Numbered from the stretch's first letter, positions 50,852-60,379 are shown. The stretch: 64,000 bases of DNA from Pseudozobellia sp. WGM2 (GCF_017810075.1 NZ_JADNYK010000002.1:682001-746000), one strand, 5' to 3'. Made by a program: numbers and translations. Notes: generated by a model not told the origin, from the letters alone.

Positions 50852-52330
50852 TTAGAAACCTAAACTAGCTTTTACGTTAGCATATGTCCAAGCGAATGCT
50901 GATACATCGGCACCCACAGAAGCGGTAGCGCCAGCTTCAATCATCGTTGTCCAGTCTGCAGCTCTCTCAGTAAATGTCGGATCTAAGATAATTTGATCTT
51001 CGATTTCAACATCGTTGTCGTCTTTGGCAACACCTTCGACGAAGATTTCATTTCCAAACCCTTCGATTTCCCAAGCATCAAACGCTAGACCGACTTCCAT
51101 TGTGCGATCAGCATCCCAATCAAGAAAGTTCTGTGCCACGGCATTGTTGTCAAGTTCAACATCTTTGCCTGCAGGGAAACCTACAGCATATACATTGCTT
51201 GTCATACCCATCGCGTTACTTCTGTAGTCGGCGTATTCACCATCTTCAGCAGCATCGTTTCCGAACATGGTCACATTGGTCAAGGTAAATCTACCTTCCA
51301 ATGAACCTTCAGGTCCATCAATTTCAAGGGCGTGGTCAGAAACACCACCTTGTACGATAACTACATTGTCAATAGTACCTGAATATGCTTGGTCAATATC
51401 GATTGCATCATCACCTTGCGCCCAAACGAAAAGGTTCGTTGCGTTTACGGTACCTCCGAAGAATTCGATACCATCATCAACGTTGGCAACAACTTCGATG
51501 TGGTCTACTTCTGTACCTGAACCAACCGCACCAAGGGTTAGTCCGTTGATTTCGTTTCCTTCACCGATTAAAGCACCACCGTGTCTGATAGAGATGTATT
51601 TAAGTGTGCCTGAGTCATCTGTAGGATCATCGCCGCCATATAGACCGAAGTTGTTATCCTCAGTTGGAAGACCTTCTATTTGTGCCTGTGGTGCATCACC
51701 GTCAAGAGATACAGGTGCGTTACCTAATATGATTAGACCACCCCATTCACCTCTGTTATTCTCATCAAGATTAGAACCAGAAGTTTGACCGATAGCAATA
51801 TCGTCAGTAGAAGAAGTAAAGATTATAGGGGCTTCAGCAGTACCGATTGCTTCGATGTTCGCACCAGCAGGAATTACCAGTACAGAAGCATTTGCTCCTG
51901 TTCCAGGATTACCTTTAATAATAGTACCGGCTTCGATAGTCAAAGTGGCACCAGGCTCAACGAAAATTCTTCCGTCTAAGAAGTACATGTTATCAGCAGT
52001 CCAAGTAGTATCTTCGGTAACATTGTCGCTAACCGTAACTTCACTGCTTTCAGCACAGGCTTCACAAGAACCACCACAATCAATTCCGGTTTCGTCACCA
52101 TTCTTAACACCATCGGAACATGTAGGGTCTCCCACCGAATCTTCGCAGGCATTACAATTGGGTCCTCCACAATCGATTCCGGTTTCACCATTATTCTGAA
52201 TTCCGTCACTACAAGTTTCTGATGAAGTATCAGGTCCGCCATCATCATCGCTACAGCTAACGAAGGTTAATGTGGCAAAAGCCATCATTGCAAATACAAT
52301 TCTTTTCATTTTGTCAGTATTAAGTTTCAT
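50852..52330 (-). CDS. Lipoprotein with two Cys-rich CSDG repeats and a parallel beta-helix-like domain
   Basis: About 492 residues from the ATG at 52330; the ATG at 52309 (MKRIVFAMMAFATLTFVSC) is an equally good lipoprotein start. After the lipidated Cys come two similar repeats, TCSDGIQNNGETGIDCGGPNC and TCSDGVKNGDETGIDCGGSC, each with C at four places. The rest shows repeated short strands and turns rich in N, G and D, as in right-handed beta-helix proteins (e.g. VIPAGANIEAIGTAEAPIIF, WGGLIILGNAPVSL). It is 112 bp before the TonB receptor gene on the same strand. Substrate unknown. Confidence 0.85.
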   Translation of the reverse strand: MKLNTDKMKRIVFAMMAFATLTFVSCSDDDGGPDTSSETCSDGIQNNGETGIDCGGPNCNACEDSVGDPTCSDGVKNGDETGIDCGGSCEACAESSEVTVSDNVTEDTTWTADNMYFLDGRIFVEPGATLTIEAGTIIKGNPGTGANASVLVIPAGANIEAIGTAEAPIIFTSSTDDIAIGQTSGSNLDENNRGEWGGLIILGNAPVSLDGDAPQAQIEGLPTEDNNFGLYGGDDPTDDSGTLKYISIRHGGALIGEGNEINGLTLGAVGSGTEVDHIEVVANVDDGIEFFGGTVNATNLFVWAQGDDAIDIDQAYSGTIDNVVIVQGGVSDHALEIDGPEGSLEGRFTLTNVTMFGNDAAEDGEYADYRSNAMGMTSNVYAVGFPAGKDVELDNNAVAQNFLDWDADRTMEVGLAFDAWEIEGFGNEIFVEGVAKDDNDVEIEDQIILDPTFTERAADWTTMIEAGATASVGADVSAFAWTYANVKASLGF

Positions 52331-52535
52331 AATTAAGGTGTGAGTATTTATTAGTTGGTACTCAACAATTGAACACCGCAAATAAAGCTAGGGGCTGTAA
52401 AAGTCGAGTTACGCACATGTTAAATGTATATTGCAATAATGTTAGTTTAACGTTATAACATTAAATGAATGTTAAGCGGTTTAAGAGATCATGTATTATC
52501 TTTATCTTCGGCCAGTTAACATAGACCAGTACCAA

Positions 52536-53222
52536 ATGAAAAAGAAAGACATTAAAATACTATTGGTAGACGATGAGCCTGATATTCTGGAGATTATAGG
52601 GTACAACCTTACTTCGGAAGGGTATACGGTTTTTACTGCCAAGAATGGTGTAGAGGGTGTGGCGATCGCCAAAAAAAAGCAGCCTCACTTAATCATTTTA
52701 GATGTAATGATGCCTGAAATGGACGGAATCGAGGCTTGCGAGATTATTCGTGGCACAACGGGTCTAGAAAACACTATTATCGCCTTTCTAACGGCTCGCG
52801 GTGAAGATTATTCTCAAGTTGCCGGGTTTGATGCCGGGGCCGATGATTATATTACAAAACCGATTCGACCCAAAGTTTTGGTGAGTAAGGTAAAGGCCCT
52901 CTTACGAAGGCTCAAAGAAGATGCATCGCCACAGGAAGATATTGTGAAGGTGGGCAATATCGTAATAAATAGAGAAGAGTATAAAATTGTAAATAACGGT
53001 GAAGAAATCGTTCTTCCCCGTAAAGAATTCGAACTATTGGCATTGTTGACGTCTAAGCCTAGTAAAGTGTTCAAGAGAGAGGTCATTCTTGATCGGGTTT
53101 GGGGTAATGAAGTAGTGGTCGGTGGCCGTACCATCGATGTACACATTAGAAAACTTCGTGAAAAAATTGGTGAAAACCACTTTAAAACCGTCAAGGGTGT
53201 TGGGTACAAATTTGTACTCTAG
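52536..53222 (+). CDS. PhoB/OmpR-type response regulator
   Basis: 228 residues from the ATG at 52536; 15 upstream codons (start 52491) are unlike a receiver domain. Receiver domain about 5-120 (ILLVDDEPDILEII, LIILDVMMPEMDG with the phospho-Asp, ITKPI with the Lys) and a winged-helix DNA-binding domain about 130-225 (PRKEFELLALL, VWGNEVVVGGRTIDVHIRKLREKI, VKGVGYKF). The pair with the kinase 98 bp downstream resembles PhoB/PhoR. It is divergent from the lipoprotein-TonB receptor operon, which may be a target. Confidence 0.94.
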   Translation: MKKKDIKILLVDDEPDILEIIGYNLTSEGYTVFTAKNGVEGVAIAKKKQPHLIILDVMMPEMDGIEACEIIRGTTGLENTIIAFLTARGEDYSQVAGFDAGADDYITKPIRPKVLVSKVKALLRRLKEDASPQEDIVKVGNIVINREEYKIVNNGEEIVLPRKEFELLALLTSKPSKVFKREVILDRVWGNEVVVGGRTIDVHIRKLREKIGENHFKTVKGVGYKFVL

Positions 53223-53320
53223 CGCATATCTTTCCTTCGGTTTGACTTATTTGCGTTAATTTTGGGCTTTTGCCCACGGTGTACGACGTGGTGCAGCTAG
53301 TTATAAACTCAAAGTAAAAA

Positions 53321-54403
53321 ATGGCCACAAAGTTAAAACGGTCGTACCGGTTTGCGCTCAGATCTTCCATCTTTATCTCTTTAGTTTTTGCGTTGGTTTT
53401 ATCCGGAATTTTATTTCTGTTTAATTCCTTTGACTTGGTAATGGTCGCTATTACTGTTTTGTTGCTATTTGTGGTCGCTTTTATTGTGCTTCAAATTCGT
53501 ATCGAACATTTTATTTATCGCCGCATCAAACAGATTTACGACGATGTGGCTTTGTTAGAGTCTTCTTCGTTGGTGTCGGGGCCCATTACCACCGATATGA
53601 AAACCTTGACCGAAGAAATCGAGAAATTTGCCAAAGACAAAAAGGTAGAAATCGATACTTTAAAGATTCGTGAAGAATATCGAAAAGATTTTTTAGGTAA
53701 TGTTTCCCACGAATTGAAAACTCCATTATTTACGGTACAAGGCTATATAGAAACGCTGTTAGATGGTGCGATCAATGACAAAAGCGTTCGAAAGAAGTAC
53801 CTGCAACGGGCCAATAAAGGGGTAGAACGTCTTATTTACATTGTTAAAGATCTCGACCTTATTACTAAACTTGAGGTGGGCGATCTTAATCTAAGAAAAG
53901 AGAAATTCGATATTATCGATCTTATTCAGAGTGTTTTCGACCTTCTTGAAATGAAAACCGAAAAAAAGAATATTGTTCTCACCTTTGATATGGATTATAG
54001 TAAACCTATATATGTATTCGGTGACAAAGACAAAATTCAACAAGTGGTCACAAACCTACTGGTGAACTCTATAAAATATGGTCATCCAGAGGGTACGACA
54101 GAGGTGAGCGTAGAAAATCTTATTAAAAATAAGGTCATTATTAGGGTTACCGATAACGGCGAGGGTATTCCTCAGCAGCATATTCCACGTCTTTTCGAAC
54201 GTTTTTATCGGGTCGATAAAAGTGGTAGCCGTAGTGAGGGAGGTTCCGGTTTAGGGCTGTCGATTGTAAAACATATTATTGAAGCGCATAAAGAGAAAAT
54301 TTATGTCGAAAGTGAAATAGGTGTAGGCTCTGAATTTTCATTTACCTTGGAAAAGGCCACGGACGAGGATGAAGAAGATCATTTAAAAAATATTGAAAAT
54401 TGA
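53321..54403 (+). CDS. PhoR-type sensor histidine kinase
   Basis: 360 residues. Two TM helices (about 12-33 and 37-57) with almost no periplasmic loop, then a linker and the kinase core: H130 in NVSHELKTPLF, an N-box TNLLVNSIKYG, DNGEGIP and GGSGLGLSIVK. With no sensor loop it probably reads a signal within the membrane or through a partner, as PhoR does through the Pst/PhoU system. It forms a two-component system with the regulator just upstream. Confidence 0.94.
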   Translation: MATKLKRSYRFALRSSIFISLVFALVLSGILFLFNSFDLVMVAITVLLLFVVAFIVLQIRIEHFIYRRIKQIYDDVALLESSSLVSGPITTDMKTLTEEIEKFAKDKKVEIDTLKIREEYRKDFLGNVSHELKTPLFTVQGYIETLLDGAINDKSVRKKYLQRANKGVERLIYIVKDLDLITKLEVGDLNLRKEKFDIIDLIQSVFDLLEMKTEKKNIVLTFDMDYSKPIYVFGDKDKIQQVVTNLLVNSIKYGHPEGTTEVSVENLIKNKVIIRVTDNGEGIPQQHIPRLFERFYRVDKSGSRSEGGSGLGLSIVKHIIEAHKEKIYVESEIGVGSEFSFTLEKATDEDEEDHLKNIEN

Positions 54404-54424
54404 AATTAAGAAAAGTAGTGTTGA

Positions 54425-55093
54425 GTGGGAAGTAAGAACAAGCTTAAGAGATTTAGAGAGAACGAAGGGTTCGACAATGTAATTCAACCTAGTAGGGAAG
54501 AAATCAAGAACGGATTTTCACTTCGAGGTAAGTGGGCAGAACATTTTGGTAATGATAACCCAATAGTTTTAGAATTAGGCTGTGGCAAAGGTGAATATAC
54601 TGTAGGACTTGCCCAAAGGGATGGTTCTAAAAATTTTATAGGCATTGATATTAAAGGTGCGCGCCTTTGGAGAGGTGCCAAAACGGCCATGGAAGAAAAC
54701 ATGTCGAACGTTGCTTTTCTACGAACCCAAATAGAGCTGGTAGATGAGGTCTTTGCTGAAAACGAGATTTCTGAAATATGGATCACTTTTCCCGATCCCC
54801 AAATAAAATATAAGCGTACCAAACATAGAATGACCAATAAGTCATTTCTGACCAAATATCGGAGTATTTTAAAAGCGGATGGTAAAATGCACCTAAAGAC
54901 CGATAGTGAATTTATGCATGGTTACACCCTTGGTTTACTACATGGTCTAGGGCTAGAGGTTACCTATGCGAACCACGATGTGTATAAAAATGAAGGAAGC
55001 CCCAAAGAAGTATTGGAGCTTCAGACATTTTATGAAAAACAGTACCTTGAAATCGGAAAACCGATTACCTATATTCAATTCAAGGTTAACTGA
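54425..55093 (+). CDS. trmB: tRNA (guanine-46-N7)-methyltransferase
   Basis: 222 residues from a GTG at 54425, 21 bp after the kinase gene. Motifs: VLELGCGKGEYTVGLA (about 48-63) binds S-adenosyl methionine, IGIDIKGARLWRGAK (about 72-86), and ITFPDPQIKYKRTKHRMT (about 119-136), the catalytic FPDP block. It methylates G46 in the variable loop of tRNA. Ends 2 bp before the LysE-type gene; likely an operon. Confidence 0.95.
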   Translation: MGSKNKLKRFRENEGFDNVIQPSREEIKNGFSLRGKWAEHFGNDNPIVLELGCGKGEYTVGLAQRDGSKNFIGIDIKGARLWRGAKTAMEENMSNVAFLRTQIELVDEVFAENEISEIWITFPDPQIKYKRTKHRMTNKSFLTKYRSILKADGKMHLKTDSEFMHGYTLGLLHGLGLEVTYANHDVYKNEGSPKEVLELQTFYEKQYLEIGKPITYIQFKVN

Positions 55094-55095
55094 TT

Positions 55096-55725
55096 ATGTT
55101 GCATTTGTTGATTTTATTCTTTGCTACATTCTCAGCTGCCTTCATGGCAACGGTGCCCCCTGGTCTATTGAACATGAACGCTGCTAAAACCAGTGTAGAA
55201 AAAGGAAAGACCAACGGTATTATCTTTAGTCTCGGTGTTTCGACCGTGGTACTTATGCAGGCCACAATAGCGGTATATATCTCAAAGTTTCTTTATAAAA
55301 ACCCCGAAATTATCGATTTACTCTTGAAGTTTGCGGTCGGGGTATTTGCATTTTTCACCATCTATTTCTATGTGGCGGCAAAAAAAAAGAAACGAAAAAA
55401 GCCAGAATTTGTTAAGGTCAGCAAGAAGAACAGTTATTTCAAGGGTATGCTGTTGGGGGCTGTCAACTTATTGACCATACCCTATTACAGCGGACTCAAT
55501 ATTATGTGGAATGCCTCTGGATGGATCAAATTTCAGGTTGCGGATATTCTTGTCTTTATTCTCGCTGCAGGTCTGGGTACTTTTGCGGTATTATACATGT
55601 ATACGGTATATTTCAACAAGTTAGAGAACAAGACCAACAGATTTTCTAAGAACAGTAATTATATTTTAAGTCTATTAATGCTAATTCTTTTGGCCATAAC
55701 GCTTTCGAGAATATTCTACAGATGA
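55096..55725 (+). CDS. LysE family membrane transporter
   Basis: 209 residues with five or six TM helices. The N-terminal PPGLLNMNAAKTSVEKGKTNG (about 21-41) with FSLGVSTV is the LysE/RhtB signature (family norm: P-G-P/L-x-N). A basic loop (KKKKRKKPE, about 96-104) separates the two halves. The family exports amino acids or small polar compounds. It overlaps the next gene by 4 bp and is 2 bp after trmB. Substrate unknown. Confidence 0.87.
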   Translation: MLHLLILFFATFSAAFMATVPPGLLNMNAAKTSVEKGKTNGIIFSLGVSTVVLMQATIAVYISKFLYKNPEIIDLLLKFAVGVFAFFTIYFYVAAKKKKRKKPEFVKVSKKNSYFKGMLLGAVNLLTIPYYSGLNIMWNASGWIKFQVADILVFILAAGLGTFAVLYMYTVYFNKLENKTNRFSKNSNYILSLLMLILLAITLSRIFYR

Positions 55726-56057
55726 AACCCGAGAACAAAAATTTTTTTCAAAAAGTGTATGAGGTGGTCAGAGAAATACCTGAAGGTCGTGTTACTTCCT
55801 ATGGGGCGATAGCCAAGTATTTAGGTGCCGCCCGCAGTGCTAGAATGGTAGGTTGGGCATTGAACGGGGCCGGCACGGTTGAAGGGGTGCCTGCGCATCG
55901 TGTAGTCAATAAAGCTGGTCTGCTTACGGGCAAACACCATTTCGACGGTACCAACTTGATGCAACAATTGTTAGAAAATGAAGGGGTTAAGGTAGTTGAT
56001 AATCAAATCATTAATTTAGAAAAGCACTTTTGGGATCCCTTTAAAGAGCTGGGTTAG
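55722..56057 (+). CDS. Alkyltransferase-like protein (MGMT family without the active Cys)
   Basis: 111 residues, the size of an alkyltransferase-like (ATL) protein. The MGMT DNA-binding segment GRVTSYGAIAKYLGAARSAR (about 22-41) and GWALNGAG are present, but the active-site PCHR is PAHR (VPAHRVV, about 57-63). The alkyl-accepting Cys is gone, so it cannot repair DNA by itself. ATL proteins bind O6-alkylguanine and flag it for nucleotide excision repair. Tag, at 22 kb, is another alkylation-repair gene in the window, but it is not linked. Confidence 0.92.
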   Translation: MKPENKNFFQKVYEVVREIPEGRVTSYGAIAKYLGAARSARMVGWALNGAGTVEGVPAHRVVNKAGLLTGKHHFDGTNLMQQLLENEGVKVVDNQIINLEKHFWDPFKELG

Positions 56058-56064
56058 CTTTATT

Positions 56065-57411
56065 TTAATCAAAAGTCAACGTAAAAATGGTCTGCTGGCC
56101 CGAAGTTACTTGAATAGTGCCGCGGTGCAACCTCATAATTTGCTTAGAAAGACTTAACCCTATACCGGTACCCGTATTTTTGGTGGTAAAGAAAGGAACG
56201 AAAATCTCATCGATAAGGTCAGAAGGTATCCCTGGGCCATTGTCCCAAACCTGTATGAATTTCTTATCTTTTTTATCGACACCGGCCAAAAATTTTATTT
56301 TGCCATCTTCTTGAGCCGCAAGCGATTGTTTTGCATTTTTACCCAAATTCACCAAAACTTGAGTGATTTGCTTAACATCGATAAAGAGTTCTAAATCTTT
56401 AGGAGCGACCAAGGTCTCAATTTTAAAATGTTCGATTTTCGATTGCTCTTCTAATAAAAGGCTAACTTTTTCTAATAACTTAGAGGCAGGTACAAGCTCT
56501 CTGTCAGGTTCTGGTACGCTAAGAAATTTTCGATACGACTGTACAAAATTCATCAAGTCGTTGCCCTGTTCGTGAATTACTTCGAGGCCCTTAACCGTAC
56601 TCTTCAAATGTCGTTCGGGCAAATCTTTCCCTGCTATTGAAGTTTCCCCCAGTTGGTAATACTTCAGAATAGATTCAGAAATTGAGGTTATTGGTGTAAT
56701 GGTGTTCATGATCTCATGGGTGAGCACACGAATCAGTTTCACCCATGAGTCGGTTTCGCGCTCATCTAACTCTTTGCGAATGTCTTGTACGACCACCAAT
56801 AAATGAGATTGTTCTTCAACATTTACAGCGGTTGCTTTTATCGCAAGCTCGGTTTTTTCACGTTCATTGGTCAATTGATGTATACTGCTGTCAAAGGGTT
56901 TTAGGTCAGCGAATTTTGAGTATAGACTTTCGTCGATTTGTTTTAATTGTTTAACATGGTTCAAGGGGTGGTAATTCAGTAATTTCTCTATGGTGGGATT
57001 GGCATAGAGAATATGGCCTTTTGAGTTGATGGTCATAATACCAATATCGGCCTGCTTAAGAATTTCTTGGTAAAATTGTTCTTGGGCCTGTTTTTTTAGG
57101 TGGATATCTTGAATCAACGAATTCAACATATTAAGGCTATGGTTCAGCTCTTTCAATGATTGCACGCTAAGCTTTTCAGGAAATCGAAGGGTAAAATCCT
57201 CATTTTTTATGGCATCAAAGAAATAAGCAATCTTTCGGTTGGTCTGATTGACATAATAGATGAGAAAATAGGTTTGTAAAACGAGCAAAAAAAGAATGAC
57301 AAAAGAAAGTATGTAGCGTTCGCTAAAAAACAGAAAACCTGCCAAGAGTGCGGTAAGGGTAATTAGTATGATTCGTAGAACCAATTGTATGTAAATATGT
57401 TTACTGACCAT
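56065..57411 (-). CDS. PAS-domain sensor histidine kinase of the second sigma-54 module
   Basis: 448 residues from the ATG at 57411, 10 bp after the regulator gene; the frame extends upstream but would overlap that gene. Two TM helices (about 8-26 and 30-52), then a PAS domain (ADIGIMTINSKGHILYANPTIEKLL, about 115-139), H-box RVLTHEIMNTITPI, an N-box NLGKNAKQSL, DNGPGIP and GTGIGLSL. The HEIMN H-box is typical of kinases that pair with NtrC-type regulators. It probably phosphorylates D54 of the adjacent regulator. Confidence 0.93.
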   Translation of the reverse strand: MVSKHIYIQLVLRIILITLTALLAGFLFFSERYILSFVILFLLVLQTYFLIYYVNQTNRKIAYFFDAIKNEDFTLRFPEKLSVQSLKELNHSLNMLNSLIQDIHLKKQAQEQFYQEILKQADIGIMTINSKGHILYANPTIEKLLNYHPLNHVKQLKQIDESLYSKFADLKPFDSSIHQLTNEREKTELAIKATAVNVEEQSHLLVVVQDIRKELDERETDSWVKLIRVLTHEIMNTITPITSISESILKYYQLGETSIAGKDLPERHLKSTVKGLEVIHEQGNDLMNFVQSYRKFLSVPEPDRELVPASKLLEKVSLLLEEQSKIEHFKIETLVAPKDLELFIDVKQITQVLVNLGKNAKQSLAAQEDGKIKFLAGVDKKDKKFIQVWDNGPGIPSDLIDEIFVPFFTTKNTGTGIGLSLSKQIMRLHRGTIQVTSGQQTIFTLTFD

Positions 57412-57421
57412 TTTTGTGCAC

Positions 57422-58789
57422 TTACTTTCCTGTTTTTTTAAGTTTATTGTAAAGTGTCTGCCTTGAAATTCCCAACTGTTCCGCTGCCGCACTATAATTT
57501 CCTTCGTTTTGTTCAAGAGCATTATTGATCATAAAGAGTTCCATCTCTTCTAGGGTTGAAGGTCCGCTTAAATTTGATGAGACCGTGGTCTTGTTGCTAA
57601 GTAAAAAATCTTCCGGTTTCAACACATTTCCCTCAGATAAAATAACCGCTCTTTCTATGGTATGTAAAAGCTCTCGAATATTCCCCGGCCAACTATAACT
57701 TAATAACTTCTCTTGGGCAGATTGATTTATTCGTAACCCGGGCTTTCCATATTTTGAAGTAAACTTTTTAAGGTAGAAATCCGATAGAACCAAAATATCT
57801 TGATCTCTTTCTCTCAGGGCCGGTACTTCAATTCGTATGGTGTTGATACGGTATAACAAATCTTCTCTGAAAAGTCCGTCTGCCACCATTTGGTCCAAAT
57901 TCTCATTGGTCGCACAAATTAATCGAATATCAACGGCAATAGGCTTATTAGACCCTACGCGTACAATGGTTCTGTTCTGAATGGCGGAGAGCAACTTGGC
58001 CTGTGCCTGCAATGAGAGGTTGCCGATTTCATCTAGAAATAAGGTGCCCCCATTAGCTGCCTCGAATTTTCCGGCCCTATCTTCCTTAGCATCGGTAAAA
58101 GAGCCCTTGGTGTGCCCGAATAGCTCACTTTCAAAGAGATTTTCTGAAATCGAACCCATATCAACAGATATGAAAACTTCGTTGTTTCGGCTCGAAAGCC
58201 TATGAAGTTCTCGTGCAATCAGTTCTTTTCCGGTACCGTTTTCTCCCGTTATCAAAACGTTGACATCGGTTTTCGCCACTTTCGAAACTAGCTTCAGTAC
58301 TGAATTTAGAGCTTTTGAATTGCCAATAATGTAGTTCTTGCCTTGGTTGATGACCTGCTTTAGACGACTTTCTTTTTGTTTGAGTTCGGTGACCTCTTGC
58401 TTTGATTTTCTGAGTTCATAGGCTGACTTAACTGTGGCCAAAAGCTTATCATTGTTCCAAGGTTTAAGTATGAAATCTGAAGCGCCTTCTTTTAACGCCT
58501 TCACGGCCAAGTCAACGGCCCCATAGGCCGTCATCATTATTACTGAAGTTTGGGGCGCCTTTTTTTGCAGTTCACGTAACCAGTAAAGTCCCTCATTGCC
58601 CGTATTTACCCCGGCAGAAAAGTTCATGTCGAGCAGCACAATATCAATATCATTTAACTTGGGGAATGAAGTAATTTGATTGGGGTTCGAAATGGTCTGA
58701 ATATTTTTGTATTCAAACTGTAACAGAATTTCAAGGGCGCTAAGTACACTCTTGTTGTCATCAATAATTAATATGTTCGCTTCAACCAT
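57422..58789 (-). CDS. Sigma-54-dependent response regulator (NtrC family) of the efflux operon
   Basis: 455 residues. Receiver domain with D54 (VLLDMNF) and K109 (LKPWN); AAA+ domain about 150-385 with Walker A GENGTGKE (182-189), the contact loop GSFTDA (229-234) and Walker B TLFLDEIG; Fis-type HTH about 415-453 (AAAEQLGISRQTLYNKLKK). The loop is GAFTGA in the textbook form; the D variant is frequent in Bacteroidota regulators. The gene stands divergent from the TolC-adaptor-ABC operon, whose promoter has a near-perfect -24 element and a palindrome upstream. Confidence 0.95.
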   Translation of the reverse strand: MVEANILIIDDNKSVLSALEILLQFEYKNIQTISNPNQITSFPKLNDIDIVLLDMNFSAGVNTGNEGLYWLRELQKKAPQTSVIMMTAYGAVDLAVKALKEGASDFILKPWNNDKLLATVKSAYELRKSKQEVTELKQKESRLKQVINQGKNYIIGNSKALNSVLKLVSKVAKTDVNVLITGENGTGKELIARELHRLSSRNNEVFISVDMGSISENLFESELFGHTKGSFTDAKEDRAGKFEAANGGTLFLDEIGNLSLQAQAKLLSAIQNRTIVRVGSNKPIAVDIRLICATNENLDQMVADGLFREDLLYRINTIRIEVPALRERDQDILVLSDFYLKKFTSKYGKPGLRINQSAQEKLLSYSWPGNIRELLHTIERAVILSEGNVLKPEDFLLSNKTTVSSNLSGPSTLEEMELFMINNALEQNEGNYSAAAEQLGISRQTLYNKLKKTGK

Positions 58790-58860
58790 CGGTTATTAGT
58801 GCTAGAGGCTTTACCAATTAAGATTAAAACTACAATTCGAATTTTACAAATTTTGAACAC

Positions 58861-58877
58861 TGTCAAAAAATTTGACA
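58861..58877 (+). promoter_or_regulatory. Palindromic candidate activator site of the efflux operon
   Basis: TGTCAAA, three A, TTTGACA: a perfect inverted repeat about 95 bp upstream of the -24 GG at 58964. Position and symmetry are those expected for a dimeric NtrC-type activator, here most likely the divergent regulator. It lies 71 bp from that gene's start codon, so autoregulation is possible. Confidence 0.7.
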
Positions 58878-58962
58878 TTTGTTGTATATATATTTTACAG
58901 TTTGAAATCATTATCTTCATTTTGATTATTGCAATCATCTGATTTATAGTTTTTTAATTAGT

Positions 58963-58978
58963 TGGCACGGGAATCGTA
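58963..58978 (+). promoter_or_regulatory. Sigma-54 promoter of the TolC-adaptor-ABC operon
   Basis: TTGGCACGG with GG at 58964-58965: a perfect -24 element. The -12 region reads TCGTA, with the conserved G at 58976 and T for C at 58977. The predicted start near 58989 leaves a leader of about 15 bases before the ATG at 59004. Confidence 0.75.
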
Positions 58979-59003
58979 TTAAGTTTGGCACACCAACAAG
59001 ATT

Positions 59004-60350
59004 ATGATTCAATTATTTAGATTTTTAGTTTTAGTTATTCTGCTCATCACTGCCAAGCTAACGGCGCAAGAAGTTTATACGCTAGATGAATGTGTGGCCT
59101 ATGCCTTAAAAAATAACCTGCAACTGAAAGATTTTACCTATAACACCGATGCCAACCGGGAAAGCTATCGTCAATCAATTCGAAATTTGCTTCCTACGGT
59201 TACGGGATCGGGTAATTACGTAATTAATTTTGGTCGTAGTACCGACCCTTTTACCAATGATGTTGTAACCACCGATTTCTTTTCCAATCGATATACCTTA
59301 GAGAGTTCGGTCGATTTGTTTAGGGGTTTTCAAAAGCTGAATAATATTAAGGCTACGAAATTTCTTTATAAGGCAACTCAAGAAGAAAATTTGCAGCAAC
59401 GGTATTTACTCGCTTTTCGAGTAATGCAGGCCTTTTACGATATTAAATTTTTCAAGGGCCTTGTGGCCATTTCAGAAGAACAGATGTCTGTATCTCAAGC
59501 CAACTATGATTTGGTCGCCAAACAAATCGAGTTAGGGCTCAAAGCCGGTGCAGACCTCTATGAGGCCGAATCTTTATTGCTGACCGATAAACTGAATCTC
59601 ACTCAAAGTGAAAACCAATTGGTAGCTGCTAAATTGCAATTGATTCAAGAAATGAACTTAGAAGGTGCGAGCGATATAGAAATACAAGAAAATCTAAGTT
59701 TTGATGATTCAGCTCAAGAAAGCCAGCCTATGCAATCGGATTCTATTTTTCGTGAGGCGCAAGAGTTTATGCCCATGCTTAAGGCACAGCAACTACGAGT
59801 AAAGGCTGCCAAAAAAAGATTGGCTGCGGAAAGAGGTGGGTTGTACCCATCATTGGCATTATTTGCTGGTACCTCTACCGGTTATTTTGAAACAACAAGA
59901 GATTCTTTAGGGGTTACAGTACCTTTTAGAGACCAGTTTCGAGACAATACTTCCCAGTTTATCGGGGTGAGTCTAAATGTTCCTATCAGTAATGCTTGGG
60001 CCACACGCTCTCAAATAAAACAGCAAAAAATAGAAAGGTCTAGGGCGGAAAATAACCTCAAAGTTCAACAGCAAGTGATTTTTCAGGCCATTCAACAGCT
60101 GGTGCAAGAATATGAATCTTTAGAAATACAGCGAGAACAAAGCACTCAAAAAGTACGGGCACAAGAATTGGCTTTTACCATCGCTCAAAAGAGATATGAA
60201 AAGGGACTTATAAATGCCTTAGAGCTGTTTACCGCAAAGAATTTGTTCGCAAGCGCCCAAAACGAGAACTTACAGGTACGGCTTCAGTCGGAAATCAATA
60301 AAAGCACATTGGATTTTTACCGCGGACTACCCGTTTTTGACATTCAATAA
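59004..60350 (+). CDS. TolC family outer membrane efflux protein
   Basis: 448 residues. Signal peptide about 1-22 (cleavage after LTA), then two similar long coiled-coil halves typical of TolC (YTLDECVAYALKNNLQLKD at 26-44; a second helical pair from about 200). It forms the trimeric outer membrane channel. It heads the operon with the adaptor (29 bp later) and the ABC transporter, and is probably under the sigma-54 regulator divergent from it. Confidence 0.93.
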   Translation: MIQLFRFLVLVILLITAKLTAQEVYTLDECVAYALKNNLQLKDFTYNTDANRESYRQSIRNLLPTVTGSGNYVINFGRSTDPFTNDVVTTDFFSNRYTLESSVDLFRGFQKLNNIKATKFLYKATQEENLQQRYLLAFRVMQAFYDIKFFKGLVAISEEQMSVSQANYDLVAKQIELGLKAGADLYEAESLLLTDKLNLTQSENQLVAAKLQLIQEMNLEGASDIEIQENLSFDDSAQESQPMQSDSIFREAQEFMPMLKAQQLRVKAAKKRLAAERGGLYPSLALFAGTSTGYFETTRDSLGVTVPFRDQFRDNTSQFIGVSLNVPISNAWATRSQIKQQKIERSRAENNLKVQQQVIFQAIQQLVQEYESLEIQREQSTQKVRAQELAFTIAQKRYEKGLINALELFTAKNLFASAQNENLQVRLQSEINKSTLDFYRGLPVFDIQ

Positions 60351-60379
60351 AAGCAACTAACCACGATAATAAATATATA

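Noticed and set aside
51267-51788. A 173-residue plus-strand open frame
   Set aside because: It lies fully inside the minus-strand lipoprotein gene, is Ser/Pro-rich and has no domain; a shadow frame.
58984-58994. Second TTTGGCAC just before tolC as an alternative sigma-54 promoter
   Set aside because: The GG would be about 17 bp before the start codon, placing transcription inside the gene, and there is no -12 element.
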